Positions 1 to 8,286 of a DNA stretch of 64,000 bases are shown in pieces. Position 1 is the first letter of the stretch. Each line of letters starts with the position of its first letter. The notes under the pieces are model-generated. The model was not told the DNA's origin. It did no database searches and saw nothing but the letters and a program-made list of their open reading frames with translations. The position numbers and the translations under genes were made by a program. Origin of the DNA: Anaerocolumna sp. AGMB13025 (GTDB lineage: Bacteria; Bacillota; Clostridia; Lachnospirales; Lachnospiraceae); NCBI RefSeq assembly GCF_029689925.1, contig NZ_CP121445.1, positions 5,130,501 through 5,194,500 of the forward strand, given 5' to 3'.

Positions 1-999
1 AAGCAGCAAAAGTAAATACCAAATATATGCTCATATAAGCATTTAATATTATTCGTCTTCCTTTTGTTAAATTTATTTTATTGTCAATAACAATATCTCT
101 CTTAAATATAATTTTCTTAAAGGCATACTTTATTGAATCAAAAGCCCTTTTATTTATATTCACAATTCCAAGCCAATCACTTAAAATCCAATATCCATCT
201 AAACGTAAAAATGGATTCAAATTTATAATTGCTAATATAATTACAGAAAGCATTGCTACTCTCAATTCACTGTTTTTAAAAAATAAACCTAATACAGCAA
301 GTACATTTACAGTTAGTATCTGGAAATATATTCCTGAAAGATCTGTTATTACTCTTTTTTTCCTATTTAACACCCATGCTTTTGATAGATCTGTATAAAA
401 TACTGGTTTAAACAAATATAATCCAATACCTAAATCTCCTACCTCACAACCATAATAGCTTGCTGCACTTGCATGACCTAACTCATGTAAAACACTTGAA
501 ATCAAAAGAATAACTACAACAGTAATTGTATTATTATTCCAGATGTCACTGAATACTTTTAAGTAATTTCCGGAGAATATATATATAAATTGAAATAAAA
601 TAAAAAAAAAACCTGGGCGACCATAATTCTAGCATTGCATAGATTTCCAAACAACTTTAAAACAGGTTCAATCCTTTTTCCTTTTACAATTGGCATATGG
701 AACCATAACCGTGACTCTGCATTCAATGCTTCGTCAGTTCCTTCAATCATATTATTTTTCATCAAAAAAGTTTTAATAAAATCATTGATTTCATCAATAG
801 TAATAATAATATTTTCTTTATTTAAAGAAGCTATTATTTCATTATTATTTTGCTGCCCATCAAATTTTTGAATAATCGTTTCAGCCATTTCACTTACTTT
901 ATATTGTTCATCATTGTCAAATCGTAAAATATAGTATTTTCCCATCTCATTAACATCAAAATCATACCTTACATAATTCTTTACTTTAATATAATCCAT
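1..999 (-). CDS. PqqD-like/M50 zinc metalloprotease of a RiPP cluster, frameshifted and cut by the left edge
   Basis: The first 146 codons (999 to 559) encode a soluble N-terminal region resembling the PqqD-like heads seen on peptide-maturation M50 proteases, then the start of a membrane segment. The frame then hits a stop, but a second frame continues without a gap. It carries the zinc site HELGH (near 450) and the third-ligand motif NPFLRLDGYW (near 215), both typical of M50 site-2-type intramembrane proteases, and is still open at base 1. The switch falls at a run of ten A (602-611; T on the coding strand). One extra or two fewer bases would restore one continuous protein. It lies 21 bp downstream of the radical SAM gene and is probably co-transcribed with it. 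The inferred role is leader removal or export of the modified peptide. The break may be a sequencing error, a true mutation or slippage. Confidence 0.8.
602..611 (-). other. Homopolymer run at the reading-frame break of the M50 protease
   Basis: Ten consecutive A on the plus strand read as a poly-T tract in the coding strand. Upstream of it the PqqD-like frame is open; downstream only the neighbouring frame encodes the M50 domain. No other position in the overlap of the two frames offers a better junction, so this tract is the break point or a slippage site. Confidence 0.7.
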
Positions 1000-1020
1000 C
1001 TTTCTCCCTTCTTTATAATA

Positions 1021-2403
1021 TCAACCAAACTTCTCTAAAATGTAAGGTGCTAATCCTTTTAAATACTCACTGATAACCTCATGTGCATTATTACAAACAG
1101 GATCATTGATATCTCCATTCGTTCCAAGCGCAGCATATGCACATCCACCACCGCAGAATGGAGCTATATTGCAGTCTATACACTTAGGAATCGTTAATAT
1201 ACTTCTTCCTGACCAAAGATTAAGCAACTTTTCATCAAAGACTATTTCTTCATTAAAATCACCTATCGCATACCTTTCTTCACCTACAGCCTCAGGACAA
1301 GCATATATTTTCCCACTTGGCTCAAAAACATAAAATTGCATTCTATTAGCTTCACAATAAGTAAATTTACTAAAACTTCCTTCACTTTTTATTATTCCTA
1401 AAACTTTGGCAATATGCTCCAAAATCCGAAACATAGCTAACTGAGTAAAGCTGTTTTCTGTATCGTATTGAGGATATACCTCTATTATTTTACGCACTAT
1501 GTCACTTTCTTCCATTATTTCATCAGGTTTTTGATCTGTATGATCCGTCACAGGTGCTATATCACAATGGAAATTTTCGTGTTCTCTCCATCTCTTTTCA
1601 TCAATAAAAGCCACAAATTCTTCTAAATAATCTATATTTTCATTATCGATATTCACTCGAATATTTACTTTAGGTAACCCCACTTCTAACAGCATATCAA
1701 TCCCCTGACAAATCAAGTCAAAAGTTCCGGTACCATCTTTTTTAAATCTGCGTTTATCATGTATTGCTTTAGTTCCGTCTATTGTTATTTGCATTGACAT
1801 AATCTGGTCTTTATATTCTTTCATTAAATCCTTATAATCAAGCAAATGAGTTCCGTTCGTAATGATATTCAGCAGCATTTTTTCTTCTTTAACAAATTGA
1901 AAAATTTTCTTATTTACTTCCATTGTCATAGGTAACAAAGGTTCTCCGCCAAATAATTCAACAATATTTAATTTTGCATCTGAATTATTCCGCAAATTTC
2001 GAATTATCGAAAAAATATTCTTAATTTGTCTATCTGACATAACTTTCGCATTACTTCTGGTTTCCTGGCTTTCAAAGCAATACTTGCAATTCAAATTACA
2101 AAATGTCGTTGGACAAATGACAAACATTAATGCTGATTTTTCAATAATAGTTTTCCGAAAGGCTCTCTGTCTCTCTAGCTCTTCCATTTCTTTAGCTCTG
2201 CTAGGAAAAATGTATCCTCGATCTTTAAGTGAATCAAATAATTCTATATCATCTTCATTCACCTTATTATCGTTAATCATATTTTTAATCTTTTCTTTGC
2301 ACTCTACATCAATTAAATCGATTGCTCCAGAAAGTGCATTAATCAATAAATAATTTGAATTATCCAGCTCATACATTGATACATACTTTGTTAATACTCC
2401 CAT
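1021..2403 (-). CDS. Radical SAM/SPASM peptide maturase
   Basis: A 460-residue enzyme predicted to make a radical-based crosslink in the adjacent Cys-rich peptide. Residues 1-90 look like the precursor-binding head common in such maturases. The radical SAM motif CNLNCKYC gives C102, C106 and C109, which bind the SAM [4Fe-4S] cluster. A conserved FGGEPLL follows, as expected for the GGE motif. The C-terminal region (about 350-445) has SPASM-type cysteines, including CEAN, YACPEAVG, CIDCNIAPFCGGGC and a last PVCNNAH, to bind auxiliary clusters. The ribosome site AGAAAGGAT precedes the ATG. Placement between the precursor gene (140 bp upstream) and the protease supports RiPP maturation. It might belong to the clostridial Cys-rich peptide maturase (CcpM-like), sactipeptide or ranthipeptide group; the crosslink type cannot be read from sequence. 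Confidence 0.92.
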   Translation of the reverse strand: MGVLTKYVSMYELDNSNYLLINALSGAIDLIDVECKEKIKNMINDNKVNEDDIELFDSLKDRGYIFPSRAKEMEELERQRAFRKTIIEKSALMFVICPTTFCNLNCKYCFESQETRSNAKVMSDRQIKNIFSIIRNLRNNSDAKLNIVELFGGEPLLPMTMEVNKKIFQFVKEEKMLLNIITNGTHLLDYKDLMKEYKDQIMSMQITIDGTKAIHDKRRFKKDGTGTFDLICQGIDMLLEVGLPKVNIRVNIDNENIDYLEEFVAFIDEKRWREHENFHCDIAPVTDHTDQKPDEIMEESDIVRKIIEVYPQYDTENSFTQLAMFRILEHIAKVLGIIKSEGSFSKFTYCEANRMQFYVFEPSGKIYACPEAVGEERYAIGDFNEEIVFDEKLLNLWSGRSILTIPKCIDCNIAPFCGGGCAYAALGTNGDINDPVCNNAHEVISEYLKGLAPYILEKFG

Positions 2404-2542
2404 ATTTATCCTTTCTGTTAATATAACCCTTCATTAAACAACTCGCTATGATCTTATTGATTAGGAAAAAACTACAACCTTAGTGAAAATTAATTTACTA
2501 AACCATTAAAAAACAATTACTACTAATTTGAGTTATATATTG

Positions 2543-2677
2543 TTAAATTTTAAAGCAACAGTCTATGCAAATTTTGTAGCAGCAATCAATACATACATGT
2601 ATGTATTCTTCTCTTTTTTCTAATTTTTCTACACTAAGCTCTGTCCATAATTCTTTTTTTTCATTAATAGGTTTCAT
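2543..2677 (-). CDS. Cys-rich RiPP precursor peptide with two CIDCC octapeptides
   Basis: A 44-residue peptide. The leader (1-28) is charged and Lys/Glu-rich with one Trp; the C-terminal 16 residues are two tandem octapeptides, CIDCCYKI and CIDCCFKI. All six cysteines (29, 32, 33, 37, 40, 41) sit there. A strong ribosome site (AGGGGGTG) lies 6 bases before the ATG. The two repeat units differ in five of eight codons at DNA level but in only one residue (Tyr/Phe), so the protein repeat appears to be kept by selection. It is encoded directly upstream of the radical SAM gene, the usual place for a RiPP precursor. It has six Cys in about 45 residues like SCIFF peptides, but the pattern is different. 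Function (bacteriocin, signal or metallophore) is unknown. Confidence 0.85.
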   Translation of the reverse strand: MKPINEKKELWTELSVEKLEKREEYIHVCIDCCYKICIDCCFKI

Positions 2678-2752
2678 TGATTCACCCCCTCATTATTCTT
2701 ATAGCTCCATAAAATGAAACTTTTTTACCTAAATGCTGTAGTTTTTTCTAAC

Positions 2753-2805
2753 CTATCGATAGTATCGACATTTCCATAATATTATGTTTTAACATATTTT
2801 GTCAA
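2753..2805 (-). promoter_or_regulatory. Promoter of the RiPP precursor with palindromic operator
   Basis: On the minus strand TTGACA (2800-2805) and TATTAT (2776-2781) are spaced 18 bp, a good sigma-A promoter. A perfect palindrome CTATCGATAG (2753-2762) lies just after the expected start site. A related palindrome TTATCGATAA (2861-2870) sits about 100 bp upstream. Together they suggest a repressor or activator pair site. The predicted leader before the precursor ATG is about 90 nt. Confidence 0.6.
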
Positions 2806-2891
2806 TATAATTATCATATTTTTACTTTTTTTTCTATATTTTGGTGTGCAAAAAAAAGATTTATCGATAATATAATGATAAAACAACTAAC

Positions 2892-3959
2892 TTACCTTAT
2901 AGGAATTTTTACTGTAACTTGAGCTCCTTTCCATTTTTCTGACTTATCTAATGTTAAACTTCCATCATGTTTTTTTATGATTGAATCCGCTATGTATAAT
3001 CCCAAGCCAAAATGATTCTGACTATTTCTGCTTTTATCACCTCTATAAAATTGCTTAGTCCCATTTACCATTTCATCTTTTGAAAATCCTTTGCCGGAAT
3101 CCTCTATTATAAATATCAAATTATCATCAACTGCATTGACTGTTAATGATACAATACCATTTTTTCCCGAATAATCCATCGCATTTATAACTATATTTTC
3201 AATAACACGACTTAGTTGCAATTCATCAATTAAAACCTGTTGCGGAATTTCCCCAATATGTAATTCATACCGAATTTCATTATTTACTGCCATGATTTGA
3301 AATGATTTATCAATTCCGTCTAACATATTTCTAAAATCTTTATATTGAAAATCCATTTCGATTTCCATGTTATATTTCATAACCTCTAATAAAATCAATA
3401 CATACTTTTCAATTTTTTCTACATTATGATATATACTTAAGCTATATTCATTTTGCTCCTCGGATTGTTCTGTTTCCATAAGAAGTTCCGAAGAGGCTTT
3501 CACAACTGTTAAGGGTGTTTTTATATCATGAGCGATTGCAGATAATGAAATAATTTTGTTTTCCTCGTTTTTCCACTCTGCCGTCAAAGTATTCCTTAGT
3601 TCAACTTTCATTAATTCAAGGGATTGCATTATTTCATCTATTTCCTTTATCTCAGAACCTGATATACTAATATCAAGATTTTCTGATAAAATACTTTCTG
3701 TGATTTTTTCTAATAACATCAAGTCTTTTTTTATAGTCCTTCCAAATAAATTGGAAAGCAGAATTAATTCTGCTACAGAAAGGATTAAAAATGCAACTAC
3801 TTTCCACGTATCATAGGTTGTATCTATTAGCTGTAAGGATGTTAAAATCCGAGACAACATAAGAATCACAATAAAATTTATTAACAAACTAAGCCCAAAT
3901 ATAGCGATATATTTCGCAAATGTATTTTTTACTGACTTTATCTTTTTTGTTCTTTCCAC
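2892..3959 (-). CDS. Sensor histidine kinase
   Basis: A 355-residue membrane kinase. Two N-terminal membrane segments (about 17-38 and 52-72) flank a very short outer loop, so it may sense within the membrane, as do cell-envelope or antimicrobial-peptide sensors. A HAMP-like linker is followed by the H-box AHDIKTPL with phospho-acceptor H144, an N-box (VIENIVINAMDYS), a G1 box (DSGKGF) and a G2 box (GLGLYIADS). It overlaps the end of the regulator gene by 22 bp, so the two are translationally coupled. Given its position it probably controls the peptide locus; the signal could be the mature peptide itself (inference). Confidence 0.9.
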   Translation of the reverse strand: MERTKKIKSVKNTFAKYIAIFGLSLLINFIVILMLSRILTSLQLIDTTYDTWKVVAFLILSVAELILLSNLFGRTIKKDLMLLEKITESILSENLDISISGSEIKEIDEIMQSLELMKVELRNTLTAEWKNEENKIISLSAIAHDIKTPLTVVKASSELLMETEQSEEQNEYSLSIYHNVEKIEKYVLILLEVMKYNMEIEMDFQYKDFRNMLDGIDKSFQIMAVNNEIRYELHIGEIPQQVLIDELQLSRVIENIVINAMDYSGKNGIVSLTVNAVDDNLIFIIEDSGKGFSKDEMVNGTKQFYRGDKSRNSQNHFGLGLYIADSIIKKHDGSLTLDKSEKWKGAQVTVKIPIR

Positions 3960-4609
3960 CTATATCCGATCCCCCACACAGTATCAATTACTGATATTCC
4001 ATACACATTTAATTTATTTCTAATATTTTTAATATGTTCAACTATAACATTATCAAAGCTATCCTTATCAAATCCGAACACTGCCTGATATATTTGTTCC
4101 CTGGAGAACACCTGTCCTCTATGGAGAGCCAGAAACTCACTAATCCCATATTCACTTTTAGTAAAAGGTAGTAAAATATTATTCCAATATACTTCTTTCG
4201 AATTTATTGCAAATCGTAATCCCGAAATTTGAAAAGAATTACTCTTTTCTCTGTATTCTCTTCTTAAGTGGGCTTCCACTCTAGCCCTCAATTCACCTAT
4301 CCCAAAGGGTTTACATATATAATCATCGGCACCAAGACTAAGACCAGTAATCAAATCCGCCTCATTATTTCTTGCAGTCAGAAACAATATTGGACAATCT
4401 GTAACTTCACGTATCATACTACATAGTGTAAAACCATCAATATTAGGCATCATCACATCTAAAATAATCAAATCAAATCTAGAAAAAGACTTTATATCCA
4501 AGTCTTTAGAATTAAAATATGTGATTACAGTATGCTGCTGTGATTCCAATGCTTTTTTAATTAATTTTTGAATCTCTATATCATCATCTACTGATAATAT
4601 TACACTCAT
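3938..4609 (-). CDS. OmpR/PhoB-family response regulator
   Basis: A 223-residue regulator with an N-terminal receiver domain (acidic pocket near residues 8-10, phospho-acceptor D51 in LDVMMP, the TARN region and K near 103) and a C-terminal winged helix ending in DTVWGIGYRW, the usual end of this family. It is followed by and overlaps its kinase gene. The likely target is the 11-bp direct repeat at 5477-5498 upstream of the CPBP gene, and possibly the precursor promoter. Confidence 0.93.
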   Translation of the reverse strand: MSVILSVDDDIEIQKLIKKALESQQHTVITYFNSKDLDIKSFSRFDLIILDVMMPNIDGFTLCSMIREVTDCPILFLTARNNEADLITGLSLGADDYICKPFGIGELRARVEAHLRREYREKSNSFQISGLRFAINSKEVYWNNILLPFTKSEYGISEFLALHRGQVFSREQIYQAVFGFDKDSFDNVIVEHIKNIRNKLNVYGISVIDTVWGIGYRWKEQKR

Positions 4610-4631
4610 ATTTATTCCTCCTAATATTAAA

Positions 4632-5384
4632 TTATCTTATATTTATTTCCACTTTCCTGCACCTTTTTATTTCTCTAACATGTATACTTGAAATAAATAC
4701 CAGTAAAATCCAAATGATTAAAATATAAAAGATATTGCTGTAATTATTACTATACTCCGAATAAATATCCCAAATCATGTGAAAAGCGACAAGTGGAATA
4801 ATGGATTGGATATTTTCATAAGCAACTGCAAATACAATTCCAGAAAGAAGGAGCATTGTAAATAAAACCATAGTCATTTTATCTGATGATAAAAAATGTA
4901 AAAATGCAAATAAAACTGCTGAAGTCATTACCCATTTCCATTTCTTCATATTGCATAATTTATATTTAATATATCCTCTAAAAAGTAATTCCTCTGAAAA
5001 AGCAACTATAAAATAATAGAAAATCTTAGAAACGGCTTTCGAAATCTCCTCCTTTGTGAATGAAAAATTTTCTAAAATCTTAAAATCAATTAAACCCGGA
5101 GTTGCTGCTAAAATTATAAATATAAAAATCACAGCGATTTTATTTTTTTCAGGGAAAGTTAACCCCAATTCATTTAATCGCCCTCCATCAATAAATTTCA
5201 ACCAGTAAAACACTCCAAACAATATTGATACAAATGGAACTAATTTAGTGATTCTTGCATCATCAAGTGCAAAATATTTCAACAGGATTAATATTGTATA
5301 CATCAAAAAGATTATGCTAACTTCCATAAAACCAATATTTAATATCTTTTTAACTTCTTCTTTCAAATAAATGGATCGATGCAT
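4632..5384 (-). CDS. CPBP-family (CAAX-like) intramembrane protease
   Basis: A 250-residue protein with about seven membrane segments. It carries the family motifs: EELLFRG (E131, E132, R136), a motif-2 His in FAFLHF (H163) and HMIWD (near 201). Such proteins serve as immunity factors in bacteriocin loci or as processing proteases. It heads the operon with the regulator and kinase (22 bp gap). A ribosome site AAAAGGAG lies before the ATG. Immunity against, or trimming of, the CIDCC peptide is a reasonable inference but not proven by sequence. Confidence 0.85.
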   Translation of the reverse strand: MHRSIYLKEEVKKILNIGFMEVSIIFLMYTILILLKYFALDDARITKLVPFVSILFGVFYWLKFIDGGRLNELGLTFPEKNKIAVIFIFIILAATPGLIDFKILENFSFTKEEISKAVSKIFYYFIVAFSEELLFRGYIKYKLCNMKKWKWVMTSAVLFAFLHFLSSDKMTMVLFTMLLLSGIVFAVAYENIQSIIPLVAFHMIWDIYSEYSNNYSNIFYILIIWILLVFISSIHVREIKRCRKVEINIR

Positions 5385-5453
5385 TTCTATAACTCCTTTT
5401 CAAGATAATTATTTATATGTTTGGCATATTTGCTGCATTAAACATATGAATAC

Positions 5454-5498
5454 TTTATATCTACATTTTATCGCCTAATTATAAGGAAATTATAAGGA
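5454..5498 (-). promoter_or_regulatory. Tandem 11-bp direct repeat at the promoter of the CPBP-regulator-kinase operon
   Basis: AATTATAAGGA occurs twice head to tail at 5477-5487 and 5488-5498. A -10-like TATAAA (minus strand, 5454-5459) lies 17 bp away, with no good -35. OmpR-family regulators bind direct repeats with an 11-bp period next to a weak -35, so this is a likely autoregulatory site. Confidence 0.5.
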
Positions 5499-5501
5499 AT
5501 T

Positions 5502-5690
5502 TTAATGCATATTGAATATGAAAAATATTAAAAAAAATACTATTAATACTGACAAAATTATAGACATACTCAAGCCAATGATTGATATTTTTTTTATAAC
5601 TATGGGATTATTCTTACTTGCTTTTATAATTGTATATACTAATATGCCTATTAAAAGACCAAACAGTAAAGGTTTAAATATGACATCCAT
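5502..5690 (-). CDS. Small two-TM membrane protein
   Basis: A 62-residue protein with two hydrophobic segments (about 5-20 and 34-60) joined by a short Lys/Asn-rich loop. The start was placed at the ATG at 5690 because AAAGGTG lies just before it; an upstream in-frame ATG at 5747 has no such site. It has no recognised family. Its place beside the CPBP protease and two-component system of a peptide locus, and its size, would fit a bacteriocin immunity or sensor-accessory protein; this is inference only. The stop lies next to the direct repeat that controls the next operon. Confidence 0.55.
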   Translation of the reverse strand: MDVIFKPLLFGLLIGILVYTIIKASKNNPIVIKKISIIGLSMSIILSVLIVFFLIFFIFNMH

Positions 5691-5747
5691 AGGGCACCTT
5701 TCTAATATAAATAGAGATAAATAGATAGCTTCGTAATTATAGCGCAA

Positions 5748-6050
5748 CCGATTTTTAACATATTATACCACTACGAACAAATTATCTCTACCTTTTTATT
5801 CCAATACAATACTCTTCGTTGAATCATAGTCTTATCTTAATCCTACTATAGTTCTATCTCTGGGATATCGGTTATAGCGATATTCTGATTGGATCGACCT
5901 GCGAGTTGAAGTTCTTACTGATGATTATAGTAACCAATCGGAACGTTATCAACTTAATTAGCACAGATGTTGAACATATCATTCCTATAACAATATTAAT
6001 CATATCTTCCTTAAACCGATAGGTTAACAAGATCATCTATTCACAATTAT
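5748..6050. other. Gene-poor stretch with possible gene remnants
   Basis: No intact gene seen. A plus-strand reading from about 5885 to 5970 gives a short protein-like stretch (including RYSDWIDLRVEVL and DDYSNQSERYQLN) bounded by stops, which could be the tail of a decayed gene. No family recognised. The next gene is missing its normal 5' part, so this area may be a rearrangement scar. Confidence 0.3.
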
Positions 6051-6692
6051 ATGCCACAAAAAAACACCCGAACCCCGGATGTTTCCTACAGTCCTTATCT
6101 AGCATTCCCTTGGGGGAATGAGGATACGGCAGAAATTCTTAAAATCCTGGCTAGACACAATATCAAGGTTACCTTTTTTATGACTGGAGGATGGATTGAA
6201 AAATATCCGGAAGATGTAAAAGCCATAGCCGCAGCAGGTCATGACCTGGGTAATCACAGTGAGAATCATAAGCATATGTCTGAATTATCGAAGGAACAAT
6301 GCAAAGAGGAAATAGTAAATACTCATAATAAAGTAAAAGAATTAACCGGGTTAGATATGAACCTTTTTCGTCCACCTTATGGTGATTACAATAACACTTT
6401 AATCGAAGCAACCAATGAACTGGGATATTATTGTATTGAATGGGATGTGGATTCCATGGACTGGAAAGATTATGGTATTGATCCCATCATAAATTCTGTC
6501 GTTAATAATAAGCATCTCGGTAATGGTTCCATCATACTCTGTCATAACGGCGCAAAATATATTAAAGAAGCTCTGGATTCGTTGATTACCGGATTAGAAA
6601 ATAAAGGATATCAAATTGTACCGATTTCTCAGCTAATTTATAAAGATGACTATTATATGGACCCTGAGGGCAGACAAATTGAAAAGAATTAG
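6051..6692 (+). CDS. NodB-type polysaccharide deacetylase, 5' end damaged
   Basis: A 213-residue protein with most of the NodB deacetylase fold. It has the metal-binding pair in HSENH (motif 2), RPPYGDYN (motif 3), WDVDSMDWKDYG (motif 4) and ILCHNG (motif 5). Relatives begin this domain with FDAAWGNEDT, where the Asp pair supplies the catalytic base and a metal ligand. Here only PWGNEDT remains and the Asp is absent. The usual N-terminal membrane anchor and first strand are also missing, and no ribosome site precedes the ATG. It is probably a non-functional remnant. Relatives deacetylate peptidoglycan or chitooligosaccharides, often in sporulation. Confidence 0.7.
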   Translation: MPQKNTRTPDVSYSPYLAFPWGNEDTAEILKILARHNIKVTFFMTGGWIEKYPEDVKAIAAAGHDLGNHSENHKHMSELSKEQCKEEIVNTHNKVKELTGLDMNLFRPPYGDYNNTLIEATNELGYYCIEWDVDSMDWKDYGIDPIINSVVNNKHLGNGSIILCHNGAKYIKEALDSLITGLENKGYQIVPISQLIYKDDYYMDPEGRQIEKN

Positions 6693-6715
6693 GAGCCTCG
6701 TAATCTCAAAACAAT

Positions 6716-6755
6716 GAAAAAGGTCACATTCAGCCAAGACTGTGTGACCTTTTTT
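6716..6755 (+). terminator. Intrinsic terminator, likely bidirectional
   Basis: The 11-bp stem AAAAGGTCACA / TGTGACCTTTT closes a 14-nt loop and is followed by T's on the plus strand and preceded by A's, so it can also serve the minus strand. It lies 24 bp after the deacetylase stop. Confidence 0.85.
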
Positions 6756-6882
6756 CGATTGATTCATTTATTAAGATAATATTACTACCAATTATCTCTA
6801 AACAATTATCTCTAAAGTTCAAGTACTCTCTTATTTTCACAAATATTCCTGTATCAAAACAAAAATTCTAATAAATTCCAGT

Positions 6883-7479
6883 TTATCCAAGTAATACATT
6901 TTTAACAATATCAACTAATATTTTTGCTGTCATATCAATACCAAAGTGACTGCTGTCAATCATAATATCGTAGCCATCATAGGGATTATCCACTTCCGGG
7001 CAATAACGGTAGCGATAATTCTCTCTGGCTTTATCAATATCTTTAATCATCTTGCGGGCAGCTTTAGGTTCCATCTGAAAGGTGTCAATGCAATTTTTCA
7101 GTCTGCTTTCATAAGGTGCATAGATATATATATTTAAGCATTTCGCATAATCCTTAAGTACACTGCCGGCACATCTTCCTACAATAATGCAGGATTCTTT
7201 TTTTGCAATATCACGTATGATATTGGTCTGAATATTAAAAATTTCATCCTGTATGTTGGCGACCCCCATTCCCAGTGGATATTTTCGCCTGAAGAATACC
7301 GAATTCGAGTTTTCCTCTTCATTACTAATGACAGGAATTGGCTGCCCCATCCGTTTCGCAGTTGCCTCAACGATATCCCTGTCGTAAAATTCAATTTGCA
7401 GCTCTTCCGACATCTTTTGCGCAATTGAACGTCCAAAACTTGCAAACTGCCTTGAAATTGTAACCACATAATTATCCAA
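6883..7479 (-). CDS. Cytidylate kinase-like family protein
   Basis: A 198-residue P-loop-fold protein of the cytidylate kinase-like (Cmk2-type) group. It begins with YVVTISRQFASFGRSIAQ, the degenerate nucleotide-binding loop typical of this family, and has FYDRDIVE near residue 31 and an IIVGRCAG segment near residue 98, both family hallmarks. The true substrate of these proteins is not known. It is 39 bp downstream of the amino acid transporter permease and so probably the last gene of that operon. ATP or nucleotide binding is likely; calling it a CMP kinase would go beyond the evidence. Confidence 0.8.
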   Translation of the reverse strand: MDNYVVTISRQFASFGRSIAQKMSEELQIEFYDRDIVEATAKRMGQPIPVISNEEENSNSVFFRRKYPLGMGVANIQDEIFNIQTNIIRDIAKKESCIIVGRCAGSVLKDYAKCLNIYIYAPYESRLKNCIDTFQMEPKAARKMIKDIDKARENYRYRYCPEVDNPYDGYDIMIDSSHFGIDMTAKILVDIVKNVLLG

Positions 7480-7518
7480 AAATTAAACCCCCATTCCTTT
7501 CTTCTCTATATACATCCG

Positions 7519-8286
7519 TTATGACATACGGGTTGTGCTTTTGGGTATACGCGGATGCTTTTGCATATACCTGACCAGGGAAGATAACGTAAAATTGATA
7601 ATAAAATAAATCAAAGCAGCAAACCCAAATAAAACAAAAACATCCGATACATTCACCGATCCGGTGCCGTTGTATCGATTCGCCGCACTTAATAATGTCT
7701 TCACCCTTGCCATTAATTCAATTACTGCTATATTGGCCAGATAAGAGGAATCTTTTATTGTAGTGATTACCTGACTGAGCAGTGTAGGTATAATATTTCG
7801 GTAAGCTTGTGGCAGTATAATATAAATCATAATCTGCACTGTATTAAAACCTTGAGAGTGTCCGGCTTCGAATTGTCCCTGTGCCACCGAATTCAAGCCT
7901 CCCCGTATAATTTCAGCAATAACAGAAGAAGTGAATAAAATTAATGCTGCAGCTCCTTTAAATAAAAGTTTAACTTCTACAGACGTAAGACCAAACATCT
8001 TTTTTGATAAAAATTCTGGAAATGGAAAAAATACAAGACAAATAAAAATCCAGAGCAGCAGCGGAGTATTTCTGAATATCTCGATATAAGCTACTGCCAG
8101 CCATCTAAAAACCCTGGTTTTTCTGGTAATGCAATAGTTTCGCACAAGTGCAAGAACAGAACCTAAAAGTATGCCAATGCCAACAGCAATTACAGATAAT
8201 ATAATTGTAAATGCAACACCTTTAAAAATATAATTTAGGACTGCTGGGTTCTTAAGTATTGATAAACTTCCGTCTAATGTATTCAT
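7519..8286 (-). CDS. Polar amino acid ABC transporter permease
   Basis: A 255-residue His/Glu/Gln/Arg-type (HisM/GltK) inner-membrane permease with about five membrane helices. The coupling-loop signature appears as FEAGHSQGFNTVQIMIYIILPQA, split here into the EAA-like motif and ILPQ. The start codon overlaps the stop of the preceding permease at 8286, showing tight coupling. It works as a pair with the next permease and with the ATPase and binding protein upstream. The substrate is probably glutamate/aspartate or a similar polar amino acid; specificity is not decided by sequence. Confidence 0.92.
   Translation of the reverse strand: MNTLDGSLSILKNPAVLNYIFKGVAFTIILSVIAVGIGILLGSVLALVRNYCITRKTRVFRWLAVAYIEIFRNTPLLLWIFICLVFFPFPEFLSKKMFGLTSVEVKLLFKGAAALILFTSSVIAEIIRGGLNSVAQGQFEAGHSQGFNTVQIMIYIILPQAYRNIIPTLLSQVITTIKDSSYLANIAVIELMARVKTLLSAANRYNGTGSVNVSDVFVLFGFAALIYFIINFTLSSLVRYMQKHPRIPKSTTRMS

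Noticed and set aside
2543-2677. SCIFF-type precursor
   Set aside because: It has six Cys in about 45 residues, as SCIFF does, but the Cys spacing is a tandem C-x2-CC repeat and the conserved SCIFF N-terminus is absent.
5512-5724. Plus-strand gene opposite the small membrane protein
   Set aside because: No ribosome site; the minus-strand frame has a good one and a sensible membrane pattern.
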